Assembly (NCBI GenBank): GCA_900752215.1
Contig: CAADUO010000041.1
Location: 1-36,401, forward strand
Reading direction: 5' to 3'
Length of the DNA stretch: 36,401 bases
DNA from: an uncultured Collinsella sp.
GTDB taxonomy: Bacteria > Actinomycetota > Coriobacteriia > Coriobacteriales > Coriobacteriaceae
Shown here: positions 1 to 7,364 of the stretch, piece by piece
Numbering within the stretch: the first letter of the stretch is position 1
How the letters are laid out: every line of letters begins with the position of its first letter
Translations under genes and position numbers: made by a program
Notes under the pieces: generated by a model
Databases searched by the model: none
Seen by the model: the letters and a program-made list of their open reading frames with translations, nothing else
What the model was told of the DNA's origin: nothing

Positions 1-879
1 CGCCACCTTGGTGGCGCACTGGGCCGTGATGTCGGTCCAGCCCTGCGCGGGCTCGGTGCCGGCGCGGCCGTCCTTGCCGGCCGAGACGGCGTCGAAGCCC
101 CCGTCCGCGCCCGCCGCCACGTACACGCGCATGCTCGCGGCCACCTTGGAGGGGTCGAGCCCCGCGCCCATGGTGTCGACGAACCGCACCGTATAGGTGT
201 CGTAGGCGGTAAGACCCGCCGGGACCGTGGCAGAGAGGCGCCAGTACAGGTCGTCGGCGACCGTGGCGTCGGCGGCCTTCTGCCAGGCGGCGGCGCTGTC
301 CTCCAGCACGTGCTTGGACACCTTGGGGGTCGCGGCCTTGGGCTTGACGGTGACGGCGCTGCCGCCCACCAGGGCCATGATCGGCGCGGTGCCGGCCTCG
401 TTCTGGGAGATGGCGTCATCGGCGGCGACGATGAGCCAGTAGCCACAGGGCAGCTCGGCCGTCGTGCCCGCGTTAAGGGCCACGGGCTCGGCGCCAGAGC
501 TCTGGAGGGAACGAGCGAGCTGTGCGCTCAGCGCGCTCGTAAGGTGGGAATCGGTGTTGAGCCACTCGGCAGCTTCCTGCGCGGTGGTCTGGGAATTGGG
601 CATGCCGGCGCTGTGCAGCACGGGCAGCGCGGCGTCGCGCGCGGCGTCGCTTGCCCAGACGAGGTCGGTGGCGATCTTGGCGTCGCTGTCGCCGTCGACG
701 ACGTTAGCGCTAAAGATCTGGTAGGCGTCGTAGCTGCGCGCCACGGTGCCGCCCACCGTGATGGAACCGGTCGAGGTCGGCGCGGCCTGCGCGGATGCGG
801 GGAACACAACCGCGCAGGTGCCGATCAGGAGGGCAAGCAGCGCAAACAAGATCGGGAAGGAGCAAACTTTCTTATTCAC
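1..879 (-). CDS. Backbone pilin with isopeptide-forming D2 domain (3' end outside window)
   Basis: This is a secreted fimbrial subunit that would be polymerised by a sortase on the cell surface. The visible 293 residues begin with a signal peptide (basic MNKK, then a hydrophobic stretch ending PASAQA), followed by a GSITV...YDAYQIF segment typical of N-terminal pilin domains. A TPKVSKHV pilin-like lysine segment follows, and the last visible part (VPAGLTAYDTYTVRFVDTMG) matches the start of fimbrial isopeptide D2 domains. The GTG start at 879 has a GGGAGG ribosome site and overlaps the 3' end of the upstream adhesin gene by 8 bases, so the two are probably translationally coupled. The C-terminal sorting signal lies beyond base 1. 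Family assignment is good; the exact role (backbone rather than minor pilin) is inferred from order and domain type. Confidence 0.82.
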   Translation of the reverse strand, partial: MNKKVCSFPILFALLALLIGTCAVVFPASAQAAPTSTGSITVGGTVARSYDAYQIFSANVVDGDSDAKIATDLVWASDAARDAALPVLHSAGMPNSQTTAQEAAEWLNTDSHLTSALSAQLARSLQSSGAEPVALNAGTTAELPCGYWLIVAADDAISQNEAGTAPIMALVGGSAVTVKPKAATPKVSKHVLEDSAAAWQKAADATVADDLYWRLSATVPAGLTAYDTYTVRFVDTMGAGLDPSKVAASMRVYVAAGADGGFDAVSAGKDGRAGTEPAQGWTDITAQCATKVA

Positions 880-3800
880 GACGCTTACCTCCCTTCGCAT
901 TCGCCTTGCGACGAATGTGCATCCAGGCCGCAGCGGCGCAAAGCACCGCCGCGCCGGCAAGGTACGTCAGAGTGACGCCCGACATACCAGAAAGGGGCAA
1001 AGAGGTGGAGTAGGTGTTGGTGAAGGTGGAGGCGGGAATGGCGTTGGGCGCGGCGTCCTTGCCGATGGTGTTACTCACGGTGTTGCCCATGTCGTCCTTC
1101 ACCTGCGTGACCGTGGTGGAGGTGGTGAGGCCGGAGTACTTGCCAGTGGTCTCATCCATGACGGCCTTCACCGTGACGGCCACCTGGTACTCGGCCTTGG
1201 AGTAGCGAAGCTTGTCGATGGCACCGGTGGTAGGCGCGACCTCCTTCACCGTGTAGGTGTAGGTCTTGGCGCCAGTCGGGTTCGAATCGTCGATATTGGC
1301 GAGGTGCTTTTTGGAGAACGAGATACCGCCAAAGGATGCCACGATGTCGTTGACCTTGGTGGAGCCCGCTGCGGGAGCGACGGAAATAGTCGTCGGATCA
1401 AGCTTAGGTGCGCTATCCTTATTTGCCCCCGTAGCCTCGATGCTGAACTCGAACGGCACATATTTGTCTTTATCGCCCTTCGGCCAGTCCGTATTGCGAA
1501 CAGATTTGGTCACCGGGATCTTCACGGACGTAGTGGTAAGGGCGTCGGAAATGTAGACGTTGTTCCCGTCAATCGTCGGGCTCTTTCCCTCGGTCCACGT
1601 GACGAAACCGTCCTCGTTGGACACCGTGAACTCATAAACCGTGGTGTTCAAGTTGTAGCCAAACGGAGCCTGGGTCTCAACAAGCGTGTACGTACCCGGC
1701 AGCAGACCCTCGAGCGTGAACTTGCCAGGCGCGGTGTCGGTGTCTGCCCACGTGGTATCGCTCGAAGTCGACTGGTCGCTCTCCCGGTCGATCACGGTCC
1801 AGGACTGGTCGGCCGTACCATCGGCGTCCTTTTTCTTGGTGAGCTTCCACTCAGAACCAGGCAAAGGAGTGTGTTTTGTGTCGTCCTCCGCCACCTTGGT
1901 CCAAGACACCGTACCGGTGATCCTGGCGTTGGGAATGGCACCCGTGGAGTTATTCTCGAACGGAACCGGCAAGTTGTTGTTCGTCGTATCCACATAACCC
2001 TGAACATAGTTCACCTGCTCGCCGGTATTGTTCATGGTTGCGTAGTAGATGGTGTCCGACTTCTGGTAGCCCTCCGGCGCTGTCACCTCTTTGATGTAGT
2101 AGGTAAAGGCAGGGTTCATATCAGAAATTTCGGCAGTTAAATCCGCTTTCTGATTCAAATAGTTGAACTGAAGCTTGCCATCACCCGAAGCGTAATCATT
2201 TGCGCCATCGTCAGTCACCGTCACAATAGCATTTTCGCCCGCGACAGCATCCTTGACAGAACCATAGATAGCCCACGAGGAACCAGAAAGCGGCGTCTTG
2301 CCGTCCGCAGCGTCGACCTTGCTCCATGCAATGGCAGAGCCGTCCGGTGTATACGACCCGGACCACGGGAAATTGTGACGCTCTTGATCCATATCGATGA
2401 CGGAAGCCGATTTGCCCTCAAGATTCGTGAAATCCCACGCGACCGTGGGGTTGTACATCTCAAAGTCGCCGCCCACGTACACACGGCCGTTAGTGGTCAC
2501 GTGGTCCTCGAAGCTGCCGTTGGGAACAATAATGCTACCCAACATGGCGGCTGCCGGGTCATCGTCGGTCCACTTATCATCGGTACCTCCGAGGTCTTTA
2601 TTGCCCTCAAGGGCCATACCGCCTCGGATGGTGACCTGCTTGGCCGTAGTGAAGTTCCACAGGATGCTCTGGGCGGCAGTGGAGTACAGAGCCCTGAGGC
2701 GCTTAGCCTCAGGGGTGTCACCCTCCTCGTACCCGCGGGAGATTTCCTCACCGTTCCACCAGAAACGCCAACCGGTGTTGAACTCGACCGGAGCATCACC
2801 GATGATGTTGACGACCACGGAAGCGTCCTCGGGTATTCTATTGAAGCTGAAGTCAACGCCACGGTAGGTCTTGACGTCAATGGAGTTGGTAAGATCCGAC
2901 GCATTGAGGTAAAAGACTTGTAGCGGAGAGCCTTTGCCGTTCACATCCGCATCGCCGGTAAACGTGATGAGCTTCTCGTTGTTGACAAGGGTCACCTCGC
3001 TGGAAACGTTTTTGCCGTTAACGTCGGTATAGTTCGTCTTGCGCGTAAAGGTCTTGGAATCGCCGTTGAACGTGAGTTTGTACTGTTCCGTGTTGTTGTA
3101 CTTTTTAATGAAGTATTCGGAATCATCATTGGCAACACCAACCGCAACCCCAACCTCGTCTCCTTCCGTAGCAGGAAGCTTTGCGAGAGGCTCGGAGATC
3201 TTCGCCTTTACTTCGGACTCCAGGAAATTGGTGTAATCCTTACCGTTGATGTAGAGGACTTTAGGTAGGTTGAACAGCGAACTTTGGTCCGCATTATCCC
3301 CTTCATAGTATTTGCCCTGTTTTGTCACCACAGACTGGCGCCTGTTGCCAGCATTCCAATTGTTGCCAGGATTCCAATAGGTAATGGGACCGGCGATCTG
3401 CGCGGTGTAGTCATAGCCAGTATCCTCATTCGACTTGCCGACCCAGGCACCCCTGGTCCAAGCACCAACCGTCGCAGTATCTAAGGTCGTTCCCAGACCG
3501 GTGTTCATGTTCTGAATCGAGCTGTTTATACCGGCGACCGCAAGCACCGTACTTCTGTCGACAGGACGAAACTGAGAACCAAAACCAACGGTGCCGAAAC
3601 GGAAGCCATCGCCACCCCAACTCGCCTTGATAGGATTCATGGCAAGCTTGCCACGGACCACGGTAAGGCCCTCCGCCTCAGCGGCATATGAGCCAGCGGG
3701 ACCGTTCATCTCATCAAGAGTGCTCGGGTCGCTCGGCTTACCACCGATATACATGTCGCGGCCGACGTAGGTGGCCACGCCGGGATCGGGGGTAGAGACA

Positions 3801-3973
3801 TTGATATTCGTACCGATACCAATGGACGTTGGCTTGTGGATGCCCGGAGTGAGAGTGGAAGCGAGGGGTACAGCATCTTCCGCGCTTGCGGTGGAGACCG
3901 CGCTAAACGGCGACAACAGAGTGCTCACTACGAGAACAGTTGCCATAAAGCTACATGCGGCGAACTTCTTCAC
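872..3973 (-). CDS. SpaA/choice-of-anchor-A type sortase-anchored adhesin (pilus tip or minor pilin)
   Basis: This surface protein of about 1033 residues is probably the tip or accessory pilin of the operon. It has a signal peptide (VKKFAACSFMATVLVV... ending near STASA) and a large N-terminal region that ends in LGSIIVPNGSFEDHV...GRVYVGGDFEM, resembling the close of choice-of-anchor-A domains. Two SpaA-like repeats follow (starting AIAWSKVDAADG and VSWTKVAEDDTKHTPLPGS), then an FctA/Spy0128-like domain (VKIPVTKSVRN to STFTNTYS). The sorting signal LPLSG at residues 992-996 is followed by a hydrophobic helix and the basic tail RRKANAKGGKRRE. I chose GTG 3973 because it overlaps the stop of the preceding small gene (GTGA), has a GGGGTG site upstream and gives a complete signal peptide; GTG 3982 is an alternative. 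LPLSG departs from LPXTG at the fourth position. Confidence 0.85.
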   Translation of the reverse strand: MKKFAACSFMATVLVVSTLLSPFSAVSTASAEDAVPLASTLTPGIHKPTSIGIGTNINVSTPDPGVATYVGRDMYIGGKPSDPSTLDEMNGPAGSYAAEAEGLTVVRGKLAMNPIKASWGGDGFRFGTVGFGSQFRPVDRSTVLAVAGINSSIQNMNTGLGTTLDTATVGAWTRGAWVGKSNEDTGYDYTAQIAGPITYWNPGNNWNAGNRRQSVVTKQGKYYEGDNADQSSLFNLPKVLYINGKDYTNFLESEVKAKISEPLAKLPATEGDEVGVAVGVANDDSEYFIKKYNNTEQYKLTFNGDSKTFTRKTNYTDVNGKNVSSEVTLVNNEKLITFTGDADVNGKGSPLQVFYLNASDLTNSIDVKTYRGVDFSFNRIPEDASVVVNIIGDAPVEFNTGWRFWWNGEEISRGYEEGDTPEAKRLRALYSTAAQSILWNFTTAKQVTIRGGMALEGNKDLGGTDDKWTDDDPAAAMLGSIIVPNGSFEDHVTTNGRVYVGGDFEMYNPTVAWDFTNLEGKSASVIDMDQERHNFPWSGSYTPDGSAIAWSKVDAADGKTPLSGSSWAIYGSVKDAVAGENAIVTVTDDGANDYASGDGKLQFNYLNQKADLTAEISDMNPAFTYYIKEVTAPEGYQKSDTIYYATMNNTGEQVNYVQGYVDTTNNNLPVPFENNSTGAIPNARITGTVSWTKVAEDDTKHTPLPGSEWKLTKKKDADGTADQSWTVIDRESDQSTSSDTTWADTDTAPGKFTLEGLLPGTYTLVETQAPFGYNLNTTVYEFTVSNEDGFVTWTEGKSPTIDGNNVYISDALTTTSVKIPVTKSVRNTDWPKGDKDKYVPFEFSIEATGANKDSAPKLDPTTISVAPAAGSTKVNDIVASFGGISFSKKHLANIDDSNPTGAKTYTYTVKEVAPTTGAIDKLRYSKAEYQVAVTVKAVMDETTGKYSGLTTSTTVTQVKDDMGNTVSNTIGKDAAPNAIPASTFTNTYSTSLPLSGMSGVTLTYLAGAAVLCAAAAWMHIRRKANAKGGKRRE

Positions 3974-4158
3974 TTTGAGCACCCCATTACAGTTTCCTCG
4001 GTAGAAACTGTCTGGGCGTCGTTTGCAATGGCCTGCGAGATCGGAGGCATGACGAGCGACAGTACCAGGCTCAACACGGAGGCTCCGCACAAAACGCCTG
4101 CCAGTACACGGCGCGTCGCTTTTTTACTCTGCTTAGTTTTTTCTGAATTCGCTTTCAT
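3970..4158 (-). CDS. Small exported leader protein of the pilus operon (62 aa)
   Basis: This short gene opens the pilus operon. It has a strong ribosome site (GGGGAGGAGA) before ATG 4158. The product starts with a basic region (MKANSEKTKQSKKATRR), then a hydrophobic core (VLAGVLCGASVLSLVLSLV) and a plausible signal-peptidase site near SQAIA, leaving an exported tail of only about 20 residues. Its TGA overlaps the GTG of the adhesin gene, an arrangement typical of translational coupling. It may be a leader that sets translation of the adhesin, a remnant of a duplicated pilin N-terminus, or a real small secreted peptide. No family was recognised. Confidence 0.6.
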   Translation of the reverse strand: MKANSEKTKQSKKATRRVLAGVLCGASVLSLVLSLVMPPISQAIANDAQTVSTEETVMGCSK

Positions 4159-4617
4159 CGATGTCTCCTCCCCAAGAGACCGCGATCTTGCTCTTTCACT
4201 ATCAAACGTATCTGCGCAACCTGTAATTGCGCACGCTTATAGTACATATTGTAACGATTGTTTGAACATCTAAGCAAAAATACCGATAGTTTTGTAGCGA
4301 ATTCTCAATTCTCTTGACATTTGCTCGGATTTACCTTCGTTTATTCGCTATGAAATATCTATTTCTACTGGTAATTAAGTTAGTTATCAGTTTTTTAATA
4401 GCATTTTATTTATTTGCACAACATTTTGCTCAAGAGCAAACATCCTGTGAACAGTCGAAAATTGACCGTGAGCGGTAGGTCATTAACCGGGAGGAATAGA
4501 CTACCAAATTGATGGGAATATCTTTAACCCATCGGTAGTTAGAAGCGTAATGTTCAGACAACCATATCTGAATTTGCGCGCAGATTTTAGGTATCAATTC
4601 GCCCAAATCGCCTGAGG
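4159..4617. other. AT-rich intergenic region upstream of the pilus operon
   Basis: This ~460-base stretch is much more AT-rich than the flanking genes and contains no convincing gene. It should hold the pilus operon promoter on the minus strand; TATAAG/TACTAT-like hexamers lie around 4235-4245 but no clear -35 accompanies them. A perfect 7-bp inverted repeat (TTTGCTC-AA-GAGCAAA) occupies 4425-4440 and could be a regulator site. A minus-strand open frame at 4430-4624 starts with GTG, has no ribosome site and resembles no protein family known to me, so I do not call it. Confidence 0.5.
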
Positions 4618-4649
4618 CCACCACAAAGGTGCCTGCCCCTTCGTGGTGG
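4618..4649. repeat. Palindromic repeat family 1, copy 1
   Basis: This is an inverted repeat with arms CCACCAC and GTGGTGG enclosing AAAGGTGCCTGCCCCTT. The AAGG and CCTT parts also pair, so it forms a near-complete hairpin. Related copies lie at 5579-5611 and 7153-7185. This one sits just beyond the 3' end of the HAD hydrolase gene, where it could act as a terminator or mRNA-stabilising hairpin. It resembles REP-type elements in form. Confidence 0.8.
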
Positions 4650-4662
4650 TTCTCCCCCGGCG

Positions 4663-5484
4663 CTACAGCAGATGCTCCTCGATAAAGATCGCGATGCCGT
4701 CTTTGTCGTTGCTCGCGGTTACAAAGTCGGCGGCGGCACGAGTGGCGTCGCTGCCATTTGCCATGGCCACACCCACGCCGGCGTCAGCCACCATGCAGGT
4801 GTCGTTGTCGGCATCGCCAAACACGCAGATGTCCTGGAGCTCCATGTCGTTGAGCTCCGCCACGCGCACAAGGCCGCGCGTCTTGGACACGCGCGGATCC
4901 ATGAACTCGTAGAGCCGCTGCGTTGTTTGCAGAGCCGCCGCCTTAACAGTGTCATCGGCAAACGTCGACGCCCGCTCAATCACCCGCGGCATTACCTCGG
5001 GCGCCATGGTAAACATCACCTTGGGCTGCGGCTCGCGCAAAAACTCGGCAAAATCGACCACCTGGTAGGGCACGCCATCGACGCGCGACAGGTGCTCGAC
5101 GCACGCGTTGCTCTCGGGCACGTAGAACACGCCGTCTCGGGGGCAGACGGGTGTTGCCGGAAGGTCCGCCATGTGCTTGCAGATGCGCGCGATGGTCTCG
5201 CCCGGCAGCGGATAGCTCAGCTCGTTGATGTCGTGCGCGCGGTCGATGACCTCGGCGCCACCGCAGCCCACGAGTACGTCCACCAGGCCTTCGATGCCCC
5301 AGAGCTCGTACATGGCCTCGGTCGCGTGGGCGTCGCGCCCGGTGCACAAGCCAAAGAGCACGCCGCGCTCGCGCAGGGCGCGGATCGCCGCCACGGTGCG
5401 CGGTGACACCGTGTGCTGGCTCGTGAGCAGTGTGCCGTCGATATCGCAGAACACGGCTTTGATGTGGCTGAAGGTGGTGTCCAT
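4663..5484 (-). CDS. HAD superfamily (Cof-type, subclass IIB) phosphatase
   Basis: This 273-residue cytosolic hydrolase probably dephosphorylates a small phosphorylated metabolite such as a sugar phosphate. Motif I is CDIDGTLL near residues 13-20, with the nucleophile and acid aspartates D14 and D16. Motif II is LCTGR, and motif IV is FGDADNDTCM near the C-terminus with metal-binding aspartates. The large region between motifs II and III fits the C2B cap of Cof/YbjI-type enzymes. I chose ATG 5484 because an AGAAAGG site precedes it and the DxD motif lies at the usual distance from the N-terminus; the frame continues upstream but through palindromic repeats. It lies downstream of the MFS gene on the same strand, separated by two repeat elements, so co-transcription is uncertain. 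The substrate cannot be read from the sequence. Confidence 0.88.
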   Translation of the reverse strand: MDTTFSHIKAVFCDIDGTLLTSQHTVSPRTVAAIRALRERGVLFGLCTGRDAHATEAMYELWGIEGLVDVLVGCGGAEVIDRAHDINELSYPLPGETIARICKHMADLPATPVCPRDGVFYVPESNACVEHLSRVDGVPYQVVDFAEFLREPQPKVMFTMAPEVMPRVIERASTFADDTVKAAALQTTQRLYEFMDPRVSKTRGLVRVAELNDMELQDICVFGDADNDTCMVADAGVGVAMANGSDATRAAADFVTASNDKDGIAIFIEEHLL

Positions 5485-5578
5485 GGGGGCCTTTCTGGGT
5501 TGTGCGGCGATGTGGGGTGTATTCGTGAACGGCGTACATGGTATACCAAGGCGCAGGCGCGGCCCGTCAAAGCAAAAA

Positions 5579-5611
5579 CCACCACAAAGGAGCCTGGCCC
5601 CTTTGTGGTGG
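5579..5611. repeat. Palindromic repeat family 1, copy 2
   Basis: The arms CCACCACAAAGG and CCTTTGTGGTGG pair perfectly around the short centre AGCCTGGCC. The upstream flank CAAAGCAAAAA is shared with copy 3 at 7153-7185, which suggests that the repeat unit extends beyond the palindrome. Confidence 0.85.
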
Positions 5612-5626
5612 CCGAACCCGGGGCGC

Positions 5627-5691
5627 AAACCATCACAACATTCGATGTTTTTCGGCAAAATCGCGATTTTCATCGAATGTTGTGATGGTTT
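5627..5691. repeat. Palindromic repeat family 2, copy A (probable terminator of the MFS gene)
   Basis: Perfect 21-bp arms (AAACCATCACAACATTCGA plus TG, and its complement) at 5627-5647 and 5671-5691 enclose a 23-base A/T-rich loop. The element touches the stop codon of the MFS gene, so on the minus strand it forms a long hairpin directly after that gene. The loop, read on the opposite strand, resembles the loops of copies B (9865-9928) and C (11107-11171), so this copy is inverted relative to them. Confidence 0.88.
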
Positions 5692-6978
5692 TTACCGCCT
5701 CGCGGCACGATCAAAATGCCGGCGGCCAAACAGCAGCAACGCCGCGGGAACTGCCGTCACGACCATACCCGCCCCTACGAGCGTCTGCTGCACGCCAAAT
5801 GTCGCCGCCAGCCACGGGGCAATCGCCAGCGGGGCTACGCCGGCAAACATGTTGCCAAAGCCCATGACCGAGTTCACGCGACCAAGCTGCTCGAGCGGGG
5901 CCGTCGTCTGCACGATAGTGTTGTGGAGCGGGTTGACGACGCCCCAGGCCACGCCCAGGGCAATCTGGCCGACGAGGGCTACGCCCACGTACGATGTTCC
6001 CACATAGAGCAAACTTCCCAGACCCACGGACATAAGCGCCGCGAGCAGCGTTTTAAGGTTGATCAGGTGCGGCGGCAAACGGAGCGCAATAACGGCGCCC
6101 AGCACCGCGCCCACACCGCTGGCCGACGAGAGCCAGCCCATCCACTCAACGCCGACGTGCAGGACATCGCGGTAGAAGAACGACTCCAGTGGATCGAAGG
6201 CGCCATAGCCAAAGTTCGAAAGAAAGATAATGAAGAACAGCAGGGCGAGGACGCTGTTGGTGAAGACTGTCTTGATGCTGGCTGCGAAGGTGGCGCGAGA
6301 AGATGTGTTGGGGTCGGGACTTTGGCTGGCCTTATCCGACGTGATGTCGCCGATTGCGGGTTTGCCTTCGTGTGTGGCGGCCTGACCTGCACTTTGCCTA
6401 AAGTCCCAACCGGCAACGAGCGCCTGTACGGTAAAGAGCATCATGAGCAAAAACACCGCACGCGACGACGCAGCAGCTGCGACAAAGCCGCCCAGCGTGG
6501 GGCCAACGATGATACTCACGTTTGAGAACATGGCGATGGCGGAGTTGATGTCTTTGAGCTCGACTGGGTCGTCGGTGAGATACGCCGGATAGGACGTGGC
6601 AATGGGCTGGGCAAATCCCATCACAAAGCCCAGGAGTACCGCGCCGGCAAGGACTGTTTCGGTCGCGCTGCCAAAGGCGAGAATTGCCGCGCCGGTTGCC
6701 AACGTGCCGACGATACTCGCCCGGAAATGACGGCGCGGACCCCAGGCGTCGAGCGCAGCGCCACCCGCAAAGGATCCCAAGATCACGAATACGTTCATAA
6801 ACAGAACGGCCAGCGATGTCGCCACAACCGAGGCATCGTCTGCATAGGTGAGCGTTCCGATGACGCCGATAAAGTAGCTGGTCTGAAAACCGGTGTAGAT
6901 GAGAAAGCGCATCGCCACCAGGCGCTTGGCCTGCACGGACAACGATGATTGAGGCTTTGAGAAAAGAGGGGCGAGCAT
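5692..6978 (-). CDS. MFS transporter (drug-efflux-like, 12 TM)
   Basis: This 428-residue integral membrane protein belongs to the major facilitator superfamily. The sequence shows repeated hydrophobic segments separated by short basic loops, with a loop-2 motif AGGAALDAWGPRRHF that corresponds to the MFS motif A (GxxxDRxGRR-like). A long polar central loop (about residues 195-225) lies between the two six-helix halves. It resembles the drug:H+ antiporter (MFS_1/MFS_3) group, but the substrate is not predictable. ATG 6978 is chosen because AAGGAG lies 5 bases upstream; a longer frame opens at 7017 without such a site. The gene ends directly at a long palindromic repeat. Confidence 0.85.
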   Translation of the reverse strand: MLAPLFSKPQSSLSVQAKRLVAMRFLIYTGFQTSYFIGVIGTLTYADDASVVATSLAVLFMNVFVILGSFAGGAALDAWGPRRHFRASIVGTLATGAAILAFGSATETVLAGAVLLGFVMGFAQPIATSYPAYLTDDPVELKDINSAIAMFSNVSIIVGPTLGGFVAAAASSRAVFLLMMLFTVQALVAGWDFRQSAGQAATHEGKPAIGDITSDKASQSPDPNTSSRATFAASIKTVFTNSVLALLFFIIFLSNFGYGAFDPLESFFYRDVLHVGVEWMGWLSSASGVGAVLGAVIALRLPPHLINLKTLLAALMSVGLGSLLYVGTSYVGVALVGQIALGVAWGVVNPLHNTIVQTTAPLEQLGRVNSVMGFGNMFAGVAPLAIAPWLAATFGVQQTLVGAGMVVTAVPAALLLFGRRHFDRAARR

Positions 6979-7152
6979 AGAGACTCCTTGTTTCATACGA
7001 ATGCGGACGGTGGGCATTCGCCACCGTCTGTCAAATCAATCTATCCGCATGAAACATTAAGGACGCATCAAGCCCCTTCTCTCCGTTTTTCGCCCGTCAT
7101 GAACTACTTGGTAGATTGTAAGACATGTCCCACACATCTACCAAAGCAAAAA

Positions 7153-7185
7153 CCACCACAAAGGTGCCTGACCCCTTTGTGGTGG
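7153..7185. repeat. Palindromic repeat family 1, copy 3
   Basis: Arms CCACCACAAAGG and CCTTTGTGGTGG flank the centre TGCCTGACC. It lies in the gap between the MFS gene start and the MoaC-MobB stop. It shares the flank CAAAGCAAAAA with copy 2. Confidence 0.85.
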
Positions 7186-7265
7186 AAATGGCGTTTGCCC
7201 AGATAAAACCTGCCGAAATAAACCTGTTCCTATTTGGCATGTTATGGCAACGCAGCGAGCCGGTT

Positions 7266-7351
7266 CCAAGTGCCCCAGGTCGCCCCGAAAGAGGAGCGAC
7301 GCGTACTTTGGTACGCGAGCGACGGCTTGAGGGGCGAGATGGGGTGCTTGG
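7266..7351. repeat. Large nested hairpin at the 3' end of moaC-mobB
   Basis: Three nested inverted repeats are centred on the same point. The outer arms are CCAAGTGCCCC (7266-7276) and GGGGTGCTTGG (7341-7351), the middle arms CGCCCC (7281-7286) and GGGGCG (7331-7336), and the core is GCGTAC-TTTG-GTACGC (7301-7316). It begins about 14 bases past the moaC-mobB stop on the minus strand, where it could act as a 3'-end structure. There is no T-run, so it is not a classical intrinsic terminator. Confidence 0.65.
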
Positions 7352-7364
7352 GGCCGGCGCAGCG

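Noticed and set aside
746..2140. Long open frame antisense to the SpaA-type adhesin
   Set aside because: It lies opposite a gene with clear domains, has no ribosome site and gives a low-complexity product; such antisense frames are common in GC-rich DNA.
4430..4624. Possible 64-residue gene on the minus strand
   Set aside because: It starts with GTG inside a palindromic repeat, has no ribosome site and shows no recognisable features.
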